Shown: positions 13,467-21,363 of the stretch, in pieces
Numbering within the stretch: the first letter of the stretch is position 1
Layout: each line of letters begins with the position of its first letter
Source: Clostridia bacterium
GTDB lineage: Bacteria; Bacillota; Peptococcia; Peptococcales; SKKY01
DNA length: 40,573 nucleotides
Direction of reading: 5' to 3'
Assembly: GCA_007123515.1 (NCBI GenBank)
Contig: SKKY01000018.1
Location: 1 to 40,573 of the forward strand
The notes under the pieces: model-generated
Told to the model about the DNA's origin: nothing
The model's input: the letters and a program-made list of their open reading frames with translations, nothing else
Databases searched by the model: none
Position numbers and translations under genes: made by a program

Positions 13467-15575
13467 TTAAACAAGTTCCATATCGATTTTTCTGTCATCT
13501 ATGCTGGCTCTGACAATTTTAACACGAACCTTATCGCCGATCGTAAATCGTTGACCGGTTCGCTCGCCGATAAGTGACATCATCTTCTCATCATAGATAT
13601 AGTAGTCAAGATCCATCGTGGAGATATGGATCAAGCCTTCAATTAAATTATCAAGCTCTGCGAACAAACCAAATGGCTGAACACCACTAATCGTTGCATC
13701 GAATTCTTCATTTATAAATTCCGTCATATATTCCACTTTCTTCAGATCGACAGATTCGCGTTCGGCATCCTCAGCAACCAGTTCTCTGACTGATGATTTT
13801 TCAGCGTAATCAGAAAGAATCTCTTTTAAGTCTTTACGCCTTTTCCCTGAAATTTGATTGTGATTATGAATCATTTCCTTCATTACACGATGAATGGCCA
13901 AGTCGGGGTACCTGCGGATCGGCGAGGTAAAGTGTGAGTAAAATTCAGCTGATAATCCAAAATGACCTAAGGGTTCCGTGGCATAACGGGCATGACGCAT
14001 TGAACGAAGCATCATTGTGCTGATAATCCGCTCTTCTCGTTTCCCTTTAATTTGTGCCATAACTTCCTGGTATGATTTCGGATACACTTTATTCTGAGCG
14101 CCTTTTAAATAATATCCAAAAACAGAAAGGAAGCTTTTAAGATCAACTACCTTTTCAGCATCAGGCTCTTCATGAACTCTGTAGATAAACGGTATGGTCA
14201 ATGCATGATAATGAGAGGCAATGGTTTCGTTAGCCGCAAGCATGAATTCTTCAATCAGTGATTCGGCTTCTCCACGCTCACGTTTTTTAATTTCCACTGG
14301 TTTGCCCTGATCATCGACAATCACTTTATTTTCAGGAAAATCAAAATCAATAGATCCTCTTTCGAGACGTTTTTCAAATAATATTTTTCTTAATTCATTC
14401 ATCGGTTCAAACATTTCGGTATACTCTTTATATTCTTCAATGGCTTGCGGATCTTTATCTGTAATAATTCTGTTAACATCGGTATAATTCATTCTCTGGT
14501 TAACATTAATAATCGTTTCGAGAATTTCATAATCAAGGAGCTTTCCCTTATCATCAAATTCCATAAAGCAAGTCATCGATAAACGATCCTCATTAGCATT
14601 TAAACTACAAATCCCGTTAGATAATTCTTTTGGAAGCATTGGAATTACTCGGTCTACAAGGTAGACGCTTGTGCCTCTTTTAACTGCTTCTTTATCAAGC
14701 ACCGAACCTTCTTTAACATAGTGAGCAACATCAGCGATATGAACGCCCAGACGGTAATGCCCTTTCTCGGTCTTTTCCAATGTGACTGCATCATCAAGAT
14801 CCTTGGCATCTTCTCCGTCAATGGTTACCATAACCACATCACGCAGATCCGTTCTTTTTTCAATCTCTTTTTTGGTAATTGAAAACTCTTGTTTTTCTAC
14901 ATAAGATTTAACGGCATTACTGAAGTCTTCCGGCAGATCGTGTTTTTTCACGATAGAAATAATATCAATTCCCGGATCACCTTTCTTTCCGATAATTTCT
15001 ATTATCACCGCTTCCGGATTCCTTCTTTTTTCGGGCCACTCTTCAATTTCGGCGACCACTTTCATTCCATCCTTAGCTCCCCTGGCATTTTTCTTAGGAA
15101 TAAAAAGGTCTGCTCCTAAACGATTATCATCAGGTATCACAAAGCCAAAGCCCCCTCCATCTTCATAAGTTCCGACTATTTTGTTGTTGGCTCGTTCCAA
15201 AATACGGATCACTTTTCCTTCCGGACGTTTCCCCGGTACGATTTGTTTATAGAGACGTACCATCACCCGGTCATTATGCAAGGCATTGTTTATATCGTCT
15301 GCTTTAAGGTAGACATCGCTTTCCAATGGATTATCGGTAATTAAAAAAGCAAATCCTTTTTGATTACGCTGAAGACGTCCGACCAGCAGATTCATATGCT
15401 CAGGCAATCCATATTTTGCTTTTCTTGTAAGGACAACAAGTCCTTTCATTTCCATCTCAATTAATACCGGCTCAAGGTCGAAAATATCGACACCAAGGTT
15501 AATCGATAAATCGACAACCGACATCGGCTGAGCCGTATCTTTCATCGCGGCTAATATTTGGTCTTTTTCTATCAA
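13467..15575 (-). CDS. rnr: ribonuclease R
   Basis: A 702-aa 3'-to-5' exoribonuclease that degrades structured RNA and works with SmpB-tmRNA on defective mRNAs. Order: a winged-helix region (about 1-60), two cold-shock RNA-binding domains (KGFAFLITDNPLESDVYL; GGGFGFVIPDDNRLGADLF), the RNB catalytic domain with DGEDAKDLDDAV, HIADVAHYV, SPIRRYPDLAIHR, and a C-terminal S1 domain. I place the start at TTG 15575 because AGGAGG (15583-15588) lies 7 bases upstream and the protein then begins IEKDQILAAM. A longer frame to 15632 would overlap the previous gene by 41 bases and has no ribosome site. Confidence 0.95.
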   Translation of the reverse strand: MIEKDQILAAMKDTAQPMSVVDLSINLGVDIFDLEPVLIEMEMKGLVVLTRKAKYGLPEHMNLLVGRLQRNQKGFAFLITDNPLESDVYLKADDINNALHNDRVMVRLYKQIVPGKRPEGKVIRILERANNKIVGTYEDGGGFGFVIPDDNRLGADLFIPKKNARGAKDGMKVVAEIEEWPEKRRNPEAVIIEIIGKKGDPGIDIISIVKKHDLPEDFSNAVKSYVEKQEFSITKKEIEKRTDLRDVVMVTIDGEDAKDLDDAVTLEKTEKGHYRLGVHIADVAHYVKEGSVLDKEAVKRGTSVYLVDRVIPMLPKELSNGICSLNANEDRLSMTCFMEFDDKGKLLDYEILETIINVNQRMNYTDVNRIITDKDPQAIEEYKEYTEMFEPMNELRKILFEKRLERGSIDFDFPENKVIVDDQGKPVEIKKRERGEAESLIEEFMLAANETIASHYHALTIPFIYRVHEEPDAEKVVDLKSFLSVFGYYLKGAQNKVYPKSYQEVMAQIKGKREERIISTMMLRSMRHARYATEPLGHFGLSAEFYSHFTSPIRRYPDLAIHRVMKEMIHNHNQISGKRRKDLKEILSDYAEKSSVRELVAEDAERESVDLKKVEYMTEFINEEFDATISGVQPFGLFAELDNLIEGLIHISTMDLDYYIYDEKMMSLIGERTGQRFTIGDKVRVKIVRASIDDRKIDMELV

Positions 15576-15591
15576 AACTACACCTCCTGTG

Positions 15592-16017
15592 TTATTTATG
15601 TGAAATATTTGGGTCATCCATCTTTCCGACAATCATAAATCTTGCTGTGGCTTCTGCGGCTACTGTTTTGTCCGCCAGTACTATCTGAGACTCCAGATCT
15701 ACAATCGACTTACGATGCTTTACAACTTTTGCTCTTACGGTAACCGGCTCTTCAAGAGAAATTTTTTCCCGGTAGCGGACTTCGAGTCTGGCTGTCATGC
15801 CGTGGAATCCTAATGTATTTAACGATCGAGCCATTGTTTCATCCATCAGGGTCGAGGCCAGTCCTCCATGAAGATACCCCGGAAATCCTTCATGATTTTT
15901 TGTTGGGGTAAAGGCTCCCTCTATCACACTATTACCCATATCTGTGTATTTTACCATCAGCCCTATCGGATTCTTTTCCCCGCAAACAAAGCAATGATGG
16001 TCATATGAAAAATCCAT
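15592..16017 (-). CDS. PaaI-type hotdog-fold thioesterase
   Basis: About 141 residues with a single hotdog fold. The key block is GYLHGGLASTLMDETMA, the HGG active-site loop and following helix of PaaI-like acyl-CoA thioesterases. The N-terminal CFVCGEKNPIGL is common in this subgroup. The acyl substrate is not predictable. I prefer the ATG at 16017 because AAGGAAAGGAAGG stands just before it; the upstream ATG at 16053 has no ribosome site. It is followed 16 bases later by rnr. A terminator and a palindrome separate it from hppA, so it should head its own transcript. Confidence 0.85.
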   Translation of the reverse strand: MDFSYDHHCFVCGEKNPIGLMVKYTDMGNSVIEGAFTPTKNHEGFPGYLHGGLASTLMDETMARSLNTLGFHGMTARLEVRYREKISLEEPVTVRAKVVKHRKSIVDLESQIVLADKTVAAEATARFMIVGKMDDPNISHK

Positions 16018-16066
16018 CAAGAACCTTCCTTTCCTTCGAATCATTTCTTTCATTATACATCAAAAT

Positions 16067-16112
16067 GTTGGGGACGTGTACCTTTGGTATACCAAAGGTA
16101 CACGTCCCCAAC
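16067..16112. repeat. perfect 46-bp palindrome (REP-like)
   Basis: Two 23-base arms, starting GTTGGGGACGTGTACC and ending GGTACACGTCCCCAAC, meet with no loop and no mismatch. It lies in the hppA-thioesterase gap, just beyond the hppA terminator. TGGGGACG-type palindromes recur in many Firmicutes genomes and look like elements mobilised by Y1/RAYT transposases; that link is from general knowledge. Only one copy is in this window. Confidence 0.85.
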
Positions 16113-16115
16113 AAA

Positions 16116-16153
16116 TGCAAAAAGTCCGCCGGGCTAAAAAGCCTGGCGGACTT
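16116..16153 (-). terminator. intrinsic terminator of hppA
   Basis: AGTCCGCCGGGCT (16123-16135) pairs with AGCCTGGCGGACT (16140-16152) with one wobble, giving a 13-bp stem. On the - strand it is followed by TTTTTGCATTTG. It lies just past the hppA stop codon. Confidence 0.88.
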
Positions 16154-16163
16154 GCTATTTTGA

Positions 16164-18167
16164 TTACATAAATAATGGTGCGAATACTAGGGATACGATG
16201 GTCATTAACTTGATTAGAATGTTAATTGATGGACCCGATGTATCTTTAAACGGATCTCCAACCGTATCTCCGTTAACGGCTGCTGCGTGTGCTTCTGATC
16301 CTTTACCACCGAAATGGCCTTGCTCAATATATTTCTTGGCATTATCCCATGCGCCACCGGCATTAGCCATCATGATCGCTAATAAGAAACCTGATACTAA
16401 TGCTCCGGCTAACATGCCACCAAGAGCTTCTTTACCAAGGAACGGAAGCATTCCAACCAGTACTGGAACACCAACGGCTAAAAGTCCAGGAACAACCATT
16501 TCTCTTAGTGCTGCTGTTGTACTAATGTCTACACATCTTGCATAGTCAGGCTTAGTCGTACCTTCCATAATACCCGGCATTTCTTTAAACTGTCTGCGAA
16601 CTTCTTCAATCATATCAAAAGCTGCATTTCCTACCGCTCTCATCGTAATTGAGGAGAATAGGTAAGGAAGCATACCACCAATAAATAATCCGGCGATAAC
16701 TTTAGGATTCATAATATCAATAACTGTAATTCCTGCAGCTGTTGTATAGGCGCTAAATAAGGCAAGAGCTGTTAACGCTGCTGAACCAATCGCAAATCCT
16801 TTACCAATCGCTGCTGTTGTGTTACCAACTGAATCCAAAGCGTCTGTGATTTCTCTTACTTTTGGATCTAACTCAGCCATTTCGGCAATACCCCCGGCAT
16901 TATCAGCAACCGGTCCGTAAGCATCAACGGCAACAATCATACCTGTTACAGATAACATACCCACCGCTGCTAAAGCGATACCATATAATCCTGCGAAATT
17001 AAAGGCTACGATAATACCTGTAACAATAACAAGAGCTGGCAATACAGTACTCATCATACCAACACTCATACCTTCAATAATGTTTGTAGCGGTACCTGTT
17101 TGAGAAGCTTTTGCAATCCCTTTAACAGGGCTATAAGCATCTGATGTGAAGTACTCAGTAATTTTACCAATCAGGAAGCCTGCTAATAAACCGGCTACTG
17201 TTGCGATAAATACACCAAGTCCTGTTACCTCTCCAACAGCTGGAAGCATTCTTGTCGCTAAGACATAAATAGCTGCAAGGCTAAGACCCATGGCGATAAA
17301 CTCTCCCATGTTTAAAGCTTTTGAAGCGCTTTCGCCTTCTTTAACTTTAACAAAGAATGTTCCGATAATTGATGCAACAATACCCGCTGCAGCGATATAG
17401 AAAGGAAGGAAAACCGCACCAATCGGCAAGTTTAAGGCAACTGCCAGCGCTACCGCTGCAATAATCGAACCGACATAAGATTCGAAAAGGTCAGCACCCA
17501 TACCCGCTACGTCACCAACGTTGTCACCAACGTTATCGGCAATCGTTGCCGGGTTTCTTGGATCATCTTCCGGGATACCGGCTTCTACTTTACCAACTAA
17601 GTCAGCACCAACATCGGCAGCTTTGGTATAAATACCACCACCAACACGGCTAAATAAAGCGATCAAACTTGCACCCAGTGCAAAGCCGTTGATCACAGAT
17701 GTATCATCAAATAAAAATGTAACAATACCTAAACCAAATAGACCTAAACCAACGACCGTCATACCCATAACGGCTCCACCTGAAAAAGCTACATCAAGAG
17801 CTGCATTTGAGCTCGTTTGTGCCGCATTGGCTGTTCTTACGTTCGCTTTTACTGCAATTGTCATACCGATAATTCCGGCAAGTGACGAACAAATCGCACC
17901 GATAACAAAAGCAACTGATGTCGCTGGTGCTAATCCGCCTTCTGTCATTGTACCTACGGCAAATATAATAACCGCAAGTCCTACAACGAACATGGCCAGC
18001 GTCTTGTACTGTCTTGTTAAGTATGCTTTAGACCCCTCAGAAATTGCTTCAGCAATTTCTATCATTCTTGGTGTTCCTGGTTCTACTTTCATTACTTTCT
18101 GGCTCAGATAAAAAGCAAAAGCCAAGGCCAATATTCCTGCTAGAGGAACATAAATTGAAAAATACAT
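16164..18167 (-). CDS. hppA: membrane-bound ion-translocating pyrophosphatase
   Basis: A 667-aa integral membrane enzyme that couples hydrolysis of pyrophosphate to export of protons or sodium. Substrate motifs are visible: DVGADLVGKVEAGIPEDDPRNP, DNVGDNVGDVAGMGADLFESY and, near the C-terminus, GGAWDNAKKYIEQG and GDTVGDPFKDTSGPSIN. The GNTTAAIGKGF segment carries Ala where K+-independent enzymes carry Lys, so this is the K+-dependent class; many of those in anaerobes pump Na+. About 15-16 spans are expected. AAGGAGG lies 11 bases before the ATG, slightly far. It follows secG by 44 bases with no terminator, so it may be read from the secG transcript. Confidence 0.96.
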   Translation of the reverse strand: MYFSIYVPLAGILALAFAFYLSQKVMKVEPGTPRMIEIAEAISEGSKAYLTRQYKTLAMFVVGLAVIIFAVGTMTEGGLAPATSVAFVIGAICSSLAGIIGMTIAVKANVRTANAAQTSSNAALDVAFSGGAVMGMTVVGLGLFGLGIVTFLFDDTSVINGFALGASLIALFSRVGGGIYTKAADVGADLVGKVEAGIPEDDPRNPATIADNVGDNVGDVAGMGADLFESYVGSIIAAVALAVALNLPIGAVFLPFYIAAAGIVASIIGTFFVKVKEGESASKALNMGEFIAMGLSLAAIYVLATRMLPAVGEVTGLGVFIATVAGLLAGFLIGKITEYFTSDAYSPVKGIAKASQTGTATNIIEGMSVGMMSTVLPALVIVTGIIVAFNFAGLYGIALAAVGMLSVTGMIVAVDAYGPVADNAGGIAEMAELDPKVREITDALDSVGNTTAAIGKGFAIGSAALTALALFSAYTTAAGITVIDIMNPKVIAGLFIGGMLPYLFSSITMRAVGNAAFDMIEEVRRQFKEMPGIMEGTTKPDYARCVDISTTAALREMVVPGLLAVGVPVLVGMLPFLGKEALGGMLAGALVSGFLLAIMMANAGGAWDNAKKYIEQGHFGGKGSEAHAAAVNGDTVGDPFKDTSGPSINILIKLMTIVSLVFAPLFM

Positions 18168-18211
18168 CTACTGCATATCCTCCTTATAATTTTTTTATAT
18201 TTTTTTATTTT

Positions 18212-18433
18212 TTAAACTAATGAAGATAATAGTGTTACTAGCATAAACATAACAGCAAAAATTGTTGATAATTTACTAAACAATGCATCCATACCTTTTT
18301 TCTTTCCGAAAACTGTCTCTGCGCCTCCGGCAATTGCTCCTGACATTCCAGCACTCTTTCCTGATTGTAGCAATACCGTAGCAATCAACCCAACGGAAGC
18401 TATAATTTGTAAACCTATTAATACGACAGACAT
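18212..18433 (-). CDS. secG: SecG, protein translocase subunit
   Basis: A 73-aa two-span membrane protein of the SecYEG channel. Spans are near 3-22 and 51-70, with the conserved LLQSGKSAGMSGAIAGGAETVFGKKK cytoplasmic loop represented between them. I choose the ATG at 18433 because AAAAGGGGTGG is just upstream, and the product starts MSVVLIGLQ, the usual SecG length. The earlier start at 18454 adds seven residues and has no site. SecG between eno and rnr is common in Firmicutes. A terminator after eno separates it from the glycolytic genes. Confidence 0.93.
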   Translation of the reverse strand: MSVVLIGLQIIASVGLIATVLLQSGKSAGMSGAIAGGAETVFGKKKGMDALFSKLSTIFAVMFMLVTLLSSLV

Positions 18434-18460
18434 CTGTTCCACCCCTTTTTCCATGTGTTT

Positions 18461-18498
18461 ATAAAAGAGCTTAAAAATTTTATAATTTTTAAGCTCTT
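18461..18498 (-). terminator. intrinsic terminator after eno
   Basis: AAGAGCTTAAAAATT (18465-18479) and AATTTTTAAGCTCTT (18484-18498) form a perfect 15-bp stem with a four-base loop. On the - strand it runs on into TTAT. The stem is AT-rich and the U-tract short, so readthrough into secG is possible. Confidence 0.7.
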
Positions 18499-18529
18499 AC
18501 ATTTTACTCTATTAAGTGAATGTATTTAA

Positions 18530-19816
18530 TCACCATACAAGATTATATAAATTTTTGTGGCCTTTGTAAATAGCAGATTCATCAAGTTCTTCTTCAATTC
18601 GTAAAAGTTGGTTGTATTTTGCCACACGATCGGTTCTACAAGGAGCTCCGGTTTTTATTTGTCCGGCATTTACTGCAACTGCCAGATCTGCAATAAAGGT
18701 GTCTTCCGTCTCTCCTGAACGGTGAGATATGACACAAGTATAGCCGGCACGCTTAGCCATTTCTATCGTATTTAGTGTCTCCGTGATCGTTCCGATCTGA
18801 TTTATTTTAATCAGAATGCTGTTACAGATCCCCTCATTGATTCCCCGTTCAAGCCTTTCGGTGTTAGTCACAAACAGATCATCTCCAACAAGCTGTATTT
18901 TTTTACCCAGCTCATCCGTTAGGTACTTCCAACCTTCCCAATCGTCTTCATCCAGTCCGTCTTCAATCGATACGATCGGATATTTTTCAACCAGCTTTCT
19001 GTAATACTCAACCATCTCTTTATAGTTTCTTTTAACACCTTCGCCTTTAAAGTCATACATGCCATCGTTAAACATTTCTGTTGCCGCCACATCTAGTGCC
19101 AGATAAATTTCTTCACCCGGCTTATACCCAGCTTTATTAATCGCTTCAATAATCACATCCAGTGCTTCTTCACTCGATGCCAGATTTGGTGCGAATCCAC
19201 CTTCGTCTCCAATTGCCGTTGATAAACCTTTCGCCTGCAATACTTTTTTCAGATTATGATAAATTTCTGCACAGGCTCTGACACTTTCTGAAAAATCCGG
19301 CAACCCAAGAGGCATAATCATAAATTCCTGGATATCAACATTATTATCCGCATGCTCGCCGCCGTTTAAAATGTTCATCATCGGTGCCGGCATCTGATTG
19401 GCATTGACCCCTCCTAAATATTTGTATAAAGGAAGCTGCAAATAGTAGGCCGCTGCTCTGGCTACTGCCATCGAAGTTCCTAAAATGGCGTTAGCACCCA
19501 GATTATTTTTATTCTCTGTCCCATCAAGCTCTATTAAAAGATCATCAATTCCGTTTTGATCAAATACATCCATTCCGATTAGTTCAGGAGCAATAATCGT
19601 GTTAACGTTATCAACCGCATTTAAGACACCTTTTCCCAAGTAACGGTCTTCTTCATTATCTCTCAACTCATAAGCCTCAAATGCACCCGTTGATGCTCCG
19701 GATGGCACCTGTGCCCTGGCCATCGTTCCGTCTTCAAGCACAACCTCCACTTCTATAGTGGGGTTTCCCCTTGAATCAAGGATCTCCCTTGCAAATACAT
19801 CATCTATAAAACTCAT
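18530..19816 (-). CDS. eno: enolase
   Basis: A 428-aa enzyme converting 2-phosphoglycerate to phosphoenolpyruvate. Visible signatures are REILDSRGNPTIEVEV, GASTGAFEAYELRD, the GDEGGFAPN loop, the Mg-binding SIEDGLDEDDW and GDDLFVTN, and SHRSGETEDTFIADLAV. The length is standard. AAGGAG lies 9 bases before the ATG. It is the last gene of the gap, pgk-tpi, gpmI, eno cluster, 18 bases after gpmI, and ends at an intrinsic terminator. Confidence 0.98.
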   Translation of the reverse strand: MSFIDDVFAREILDSRGNPTIEVEVVLEDGTMARAQVPSGASTGAFEAYELRDNEEDRYLGKGVLNAVDNVNTIIAPELIGMDVFDQNGIDDLLIELDGTENKNNLGANAILGTSMAVARAAAYYLQLPLYKYLGGVNANQMPAPMMNILNGGEHADNNVDIQEFMIMPLGLPDFSESVRACAEIYHNLKKVLQAKGLSTAIGDEGGFAPNLASSEEALDVIIEAINKAGYKPGEEIYLALDVAATEMFNDGMYDFKGEGVKRNYKEMVEYYRKLVEKYPIVSIEDGLDEDDWEGWKYLTDELGKKIQLVGDDLFVTNTERLERGINEGICNSILIKINQIGTITETLNTIEMAKRAGYTCVISHRSGETEDTFIADLAVAVNAGQIKTGAPCRTDRVAKYNQLLRIEEELDESAIYKGHKNLYNLVW

Positions 19817-19834
19817 GACTTCACGCTCCTTATT

Positions 19835-21361
19835 TTATTTAATAATCAGATTTTTACCTGTCATCTCTTCCGGTTTTTCCAATTCAAGCAACGAAAGAAT
19901 CGTCGGTGCAATATCAGAGAGTTTTCCATCTTGGTGCAGCGTCTCTGCGCCTGCATTTGCTGCAATAAAGGGAACCGGGAAAGTGGTATGAGCCGTTAAT
20001 GGCTTTTTGTCTTCTTCATCCAGCATTAGTTCCGCATTCCCATGATCGGATGTCACTAATAAGGCGTAATCTTTTTTCAACGCAGCCTTGTAGATTCTGC
20101 CAAGACATTCATCAACGGTTTCAATCGCTTTAATCGCTGCCGGGATGACTCCAGTATGACCCACCATATCCGGATTAGCAAAATTAACTAAAATAAATGA
20201 ATGCTTGTCCGAATGAATCGCCCTTATAAGCTTCTCACAGACTTCCTGAGCGCTCATGTCCGGCTTTAGGTCATAAGTTGCCACTTTTGGTGACGGAACC
20301 AGCACCCTGTCCTCTAAAGGATTCGGCTTTTCCACACCTCCGTTAAAGAAAAAGGTAACATGTGCATATTTTTCCGTTTCAGCCATCCGCAACTGGGATA
20401 TCCGCTGCTTGGCCAGATATTCACCAAGCGTATTATTCATACTGACCGGTTTGAAAGCGATCGGGGCTTTTAGGGTCACATCATATTCTGTAAGACACAA
20501 AAAATTAACCAATAAAGCTTCCGTATGAAGATTCGGAAAGTCTTTTTCTAAAAGAACCCTTGTCAGCTGACGAACTCTGTCTGAGCGGAAGTTAAAGCAA
20601 AACACTCCGTCACCATCGCGAATCGGTACGAAATTTGAGGTATCACTATCAATAATCGTCGGCATCACAAATTCGTCATCTTCCCCGCGCTCATAAGCCT
20701 TTTCAAGCGCCTCTAAAGAAGAGGACGCTTTATAGCCAGCGCCCCTGACCAGCCCATCATAGGCCATTTGCAGGCGTTTCCAGCGCTGATCCCGATCCAT
20801 CGGATAATACCGCCCCATCACCGAGGCAATCGGACGATATCCCAAAGCCTGTAACTTGTCTTCCAGCATAACCAGGTACTTCTTTGCAGATCTCGGCGGA
20901 ACATCGCGACCATCTAAAAAGGCATGAACCGCTACTTTTTTTACGCCTGAGCGCTTTGCAAAATCAAGAAATCCATGAAGCTGATCCTGGTGACTGTGTA
21001 CACCCCCGTCGGATACAAGCCCGATAAAATGAAGCGTTTTATTATTTGCCTTTACGTACTCAAATAGATTTATAAATTCCTCAATGGTCTCGATGTCACC
21101 AGTTTCAATGCTTTTATTGATTCTGACGATTTCCTGATAGACCACCCGGCCGGCGCCAATATTTAAATGCCCGACCTCAGAATTGCCCATTTGACCATCC
21201 GGAAGCCCCACATCTTCACCGGAAGCGGAAAGCTTGGTGTGTGGATACGTATTCCAGAGTGTATCAAAATTTGTTTTTTTTGCAGCCGCAACCGCATTCC
21301 CCGCGGTTTCTTTTCTGCAGCCAAAACCATCAAGAATGGTCAGAATCACTTTTTTCATCAT
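19835..21361 (-). CDS. gpmI: 2,3-bisphosphoglycerate-independent phosphoglycerate mutase
   Basis: A 508-aa alkaline-phosphatase-superfamily enzyme interconverting 3- and 2-phosphoglycerate, normally Mn-dependent. The N-terminal metal site ILDGFG and the catalytic serine in GQMGNSEVGHLNIGAG are present, as are HSHQDQ-type metal ligands (DGGVHSHQDQLH), DGRDVPP, and the C-terminal TSDHGNAE and TAHTTFPVPF. Two ATG codons stand in tandem (21361, 21358); GAGGAG upstream, inside the previous gene's end, serves either. The gap to the pgk-tpi gene is only two bases, so the two are translationally coupled. Confidence 0.98.
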   Translation of the reverse strand: MMKKVILTILDGFGCRKETAGNAVAAAKKTNFDTLWNTYPHTKLSASGEDVGLPDGQMGNSEVGHLNIGAGRVVYQEIVRINKSIETGDIETIEEFINLFEYVKANNKTLHFIGLVSDGGVHSHQDQLHGFLDFAKRSGVKKVAVHAFLDGRDVPPRSAKKYLVMLEDKLQALGYRPIASVMGRYYPMDRDQRWKRLQMAYDGLVRGAGYKASSSLEALEKAYERGEDDEFVMPTIIDSDTSNFVPIRDGDGVFCFNFRSDRVRQLTRVLLEKDFPNLHTEALLVNFLCLTEYDVTLKAPIAFKPVSMNNTLGEYLAKQRISQLRMAETEKYAHVTFFFNGGVEKPNPLEDRVLVPSPKVATYDLKPDMSAQEVCEKLIRAIHSDKHSFILVNFANPDMVGHTGVIPAAIKAIETVDECLGRIYKAALKKDYALLVTSDHGNAELMLDEEDKKPLTAHTTFPVPFIAANAGAETLHQDGKLSDIAPTILSLLELEKPEEMTGKNLIIK

Positions 21362-21363
21362 TA

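Noticed and set aside
16198..16545. 115-residue open frame on the + strand
   Set aside because: Antisense to hppA, whose motifs are complete; Pro/Ala/Ser-rich reverse composition.
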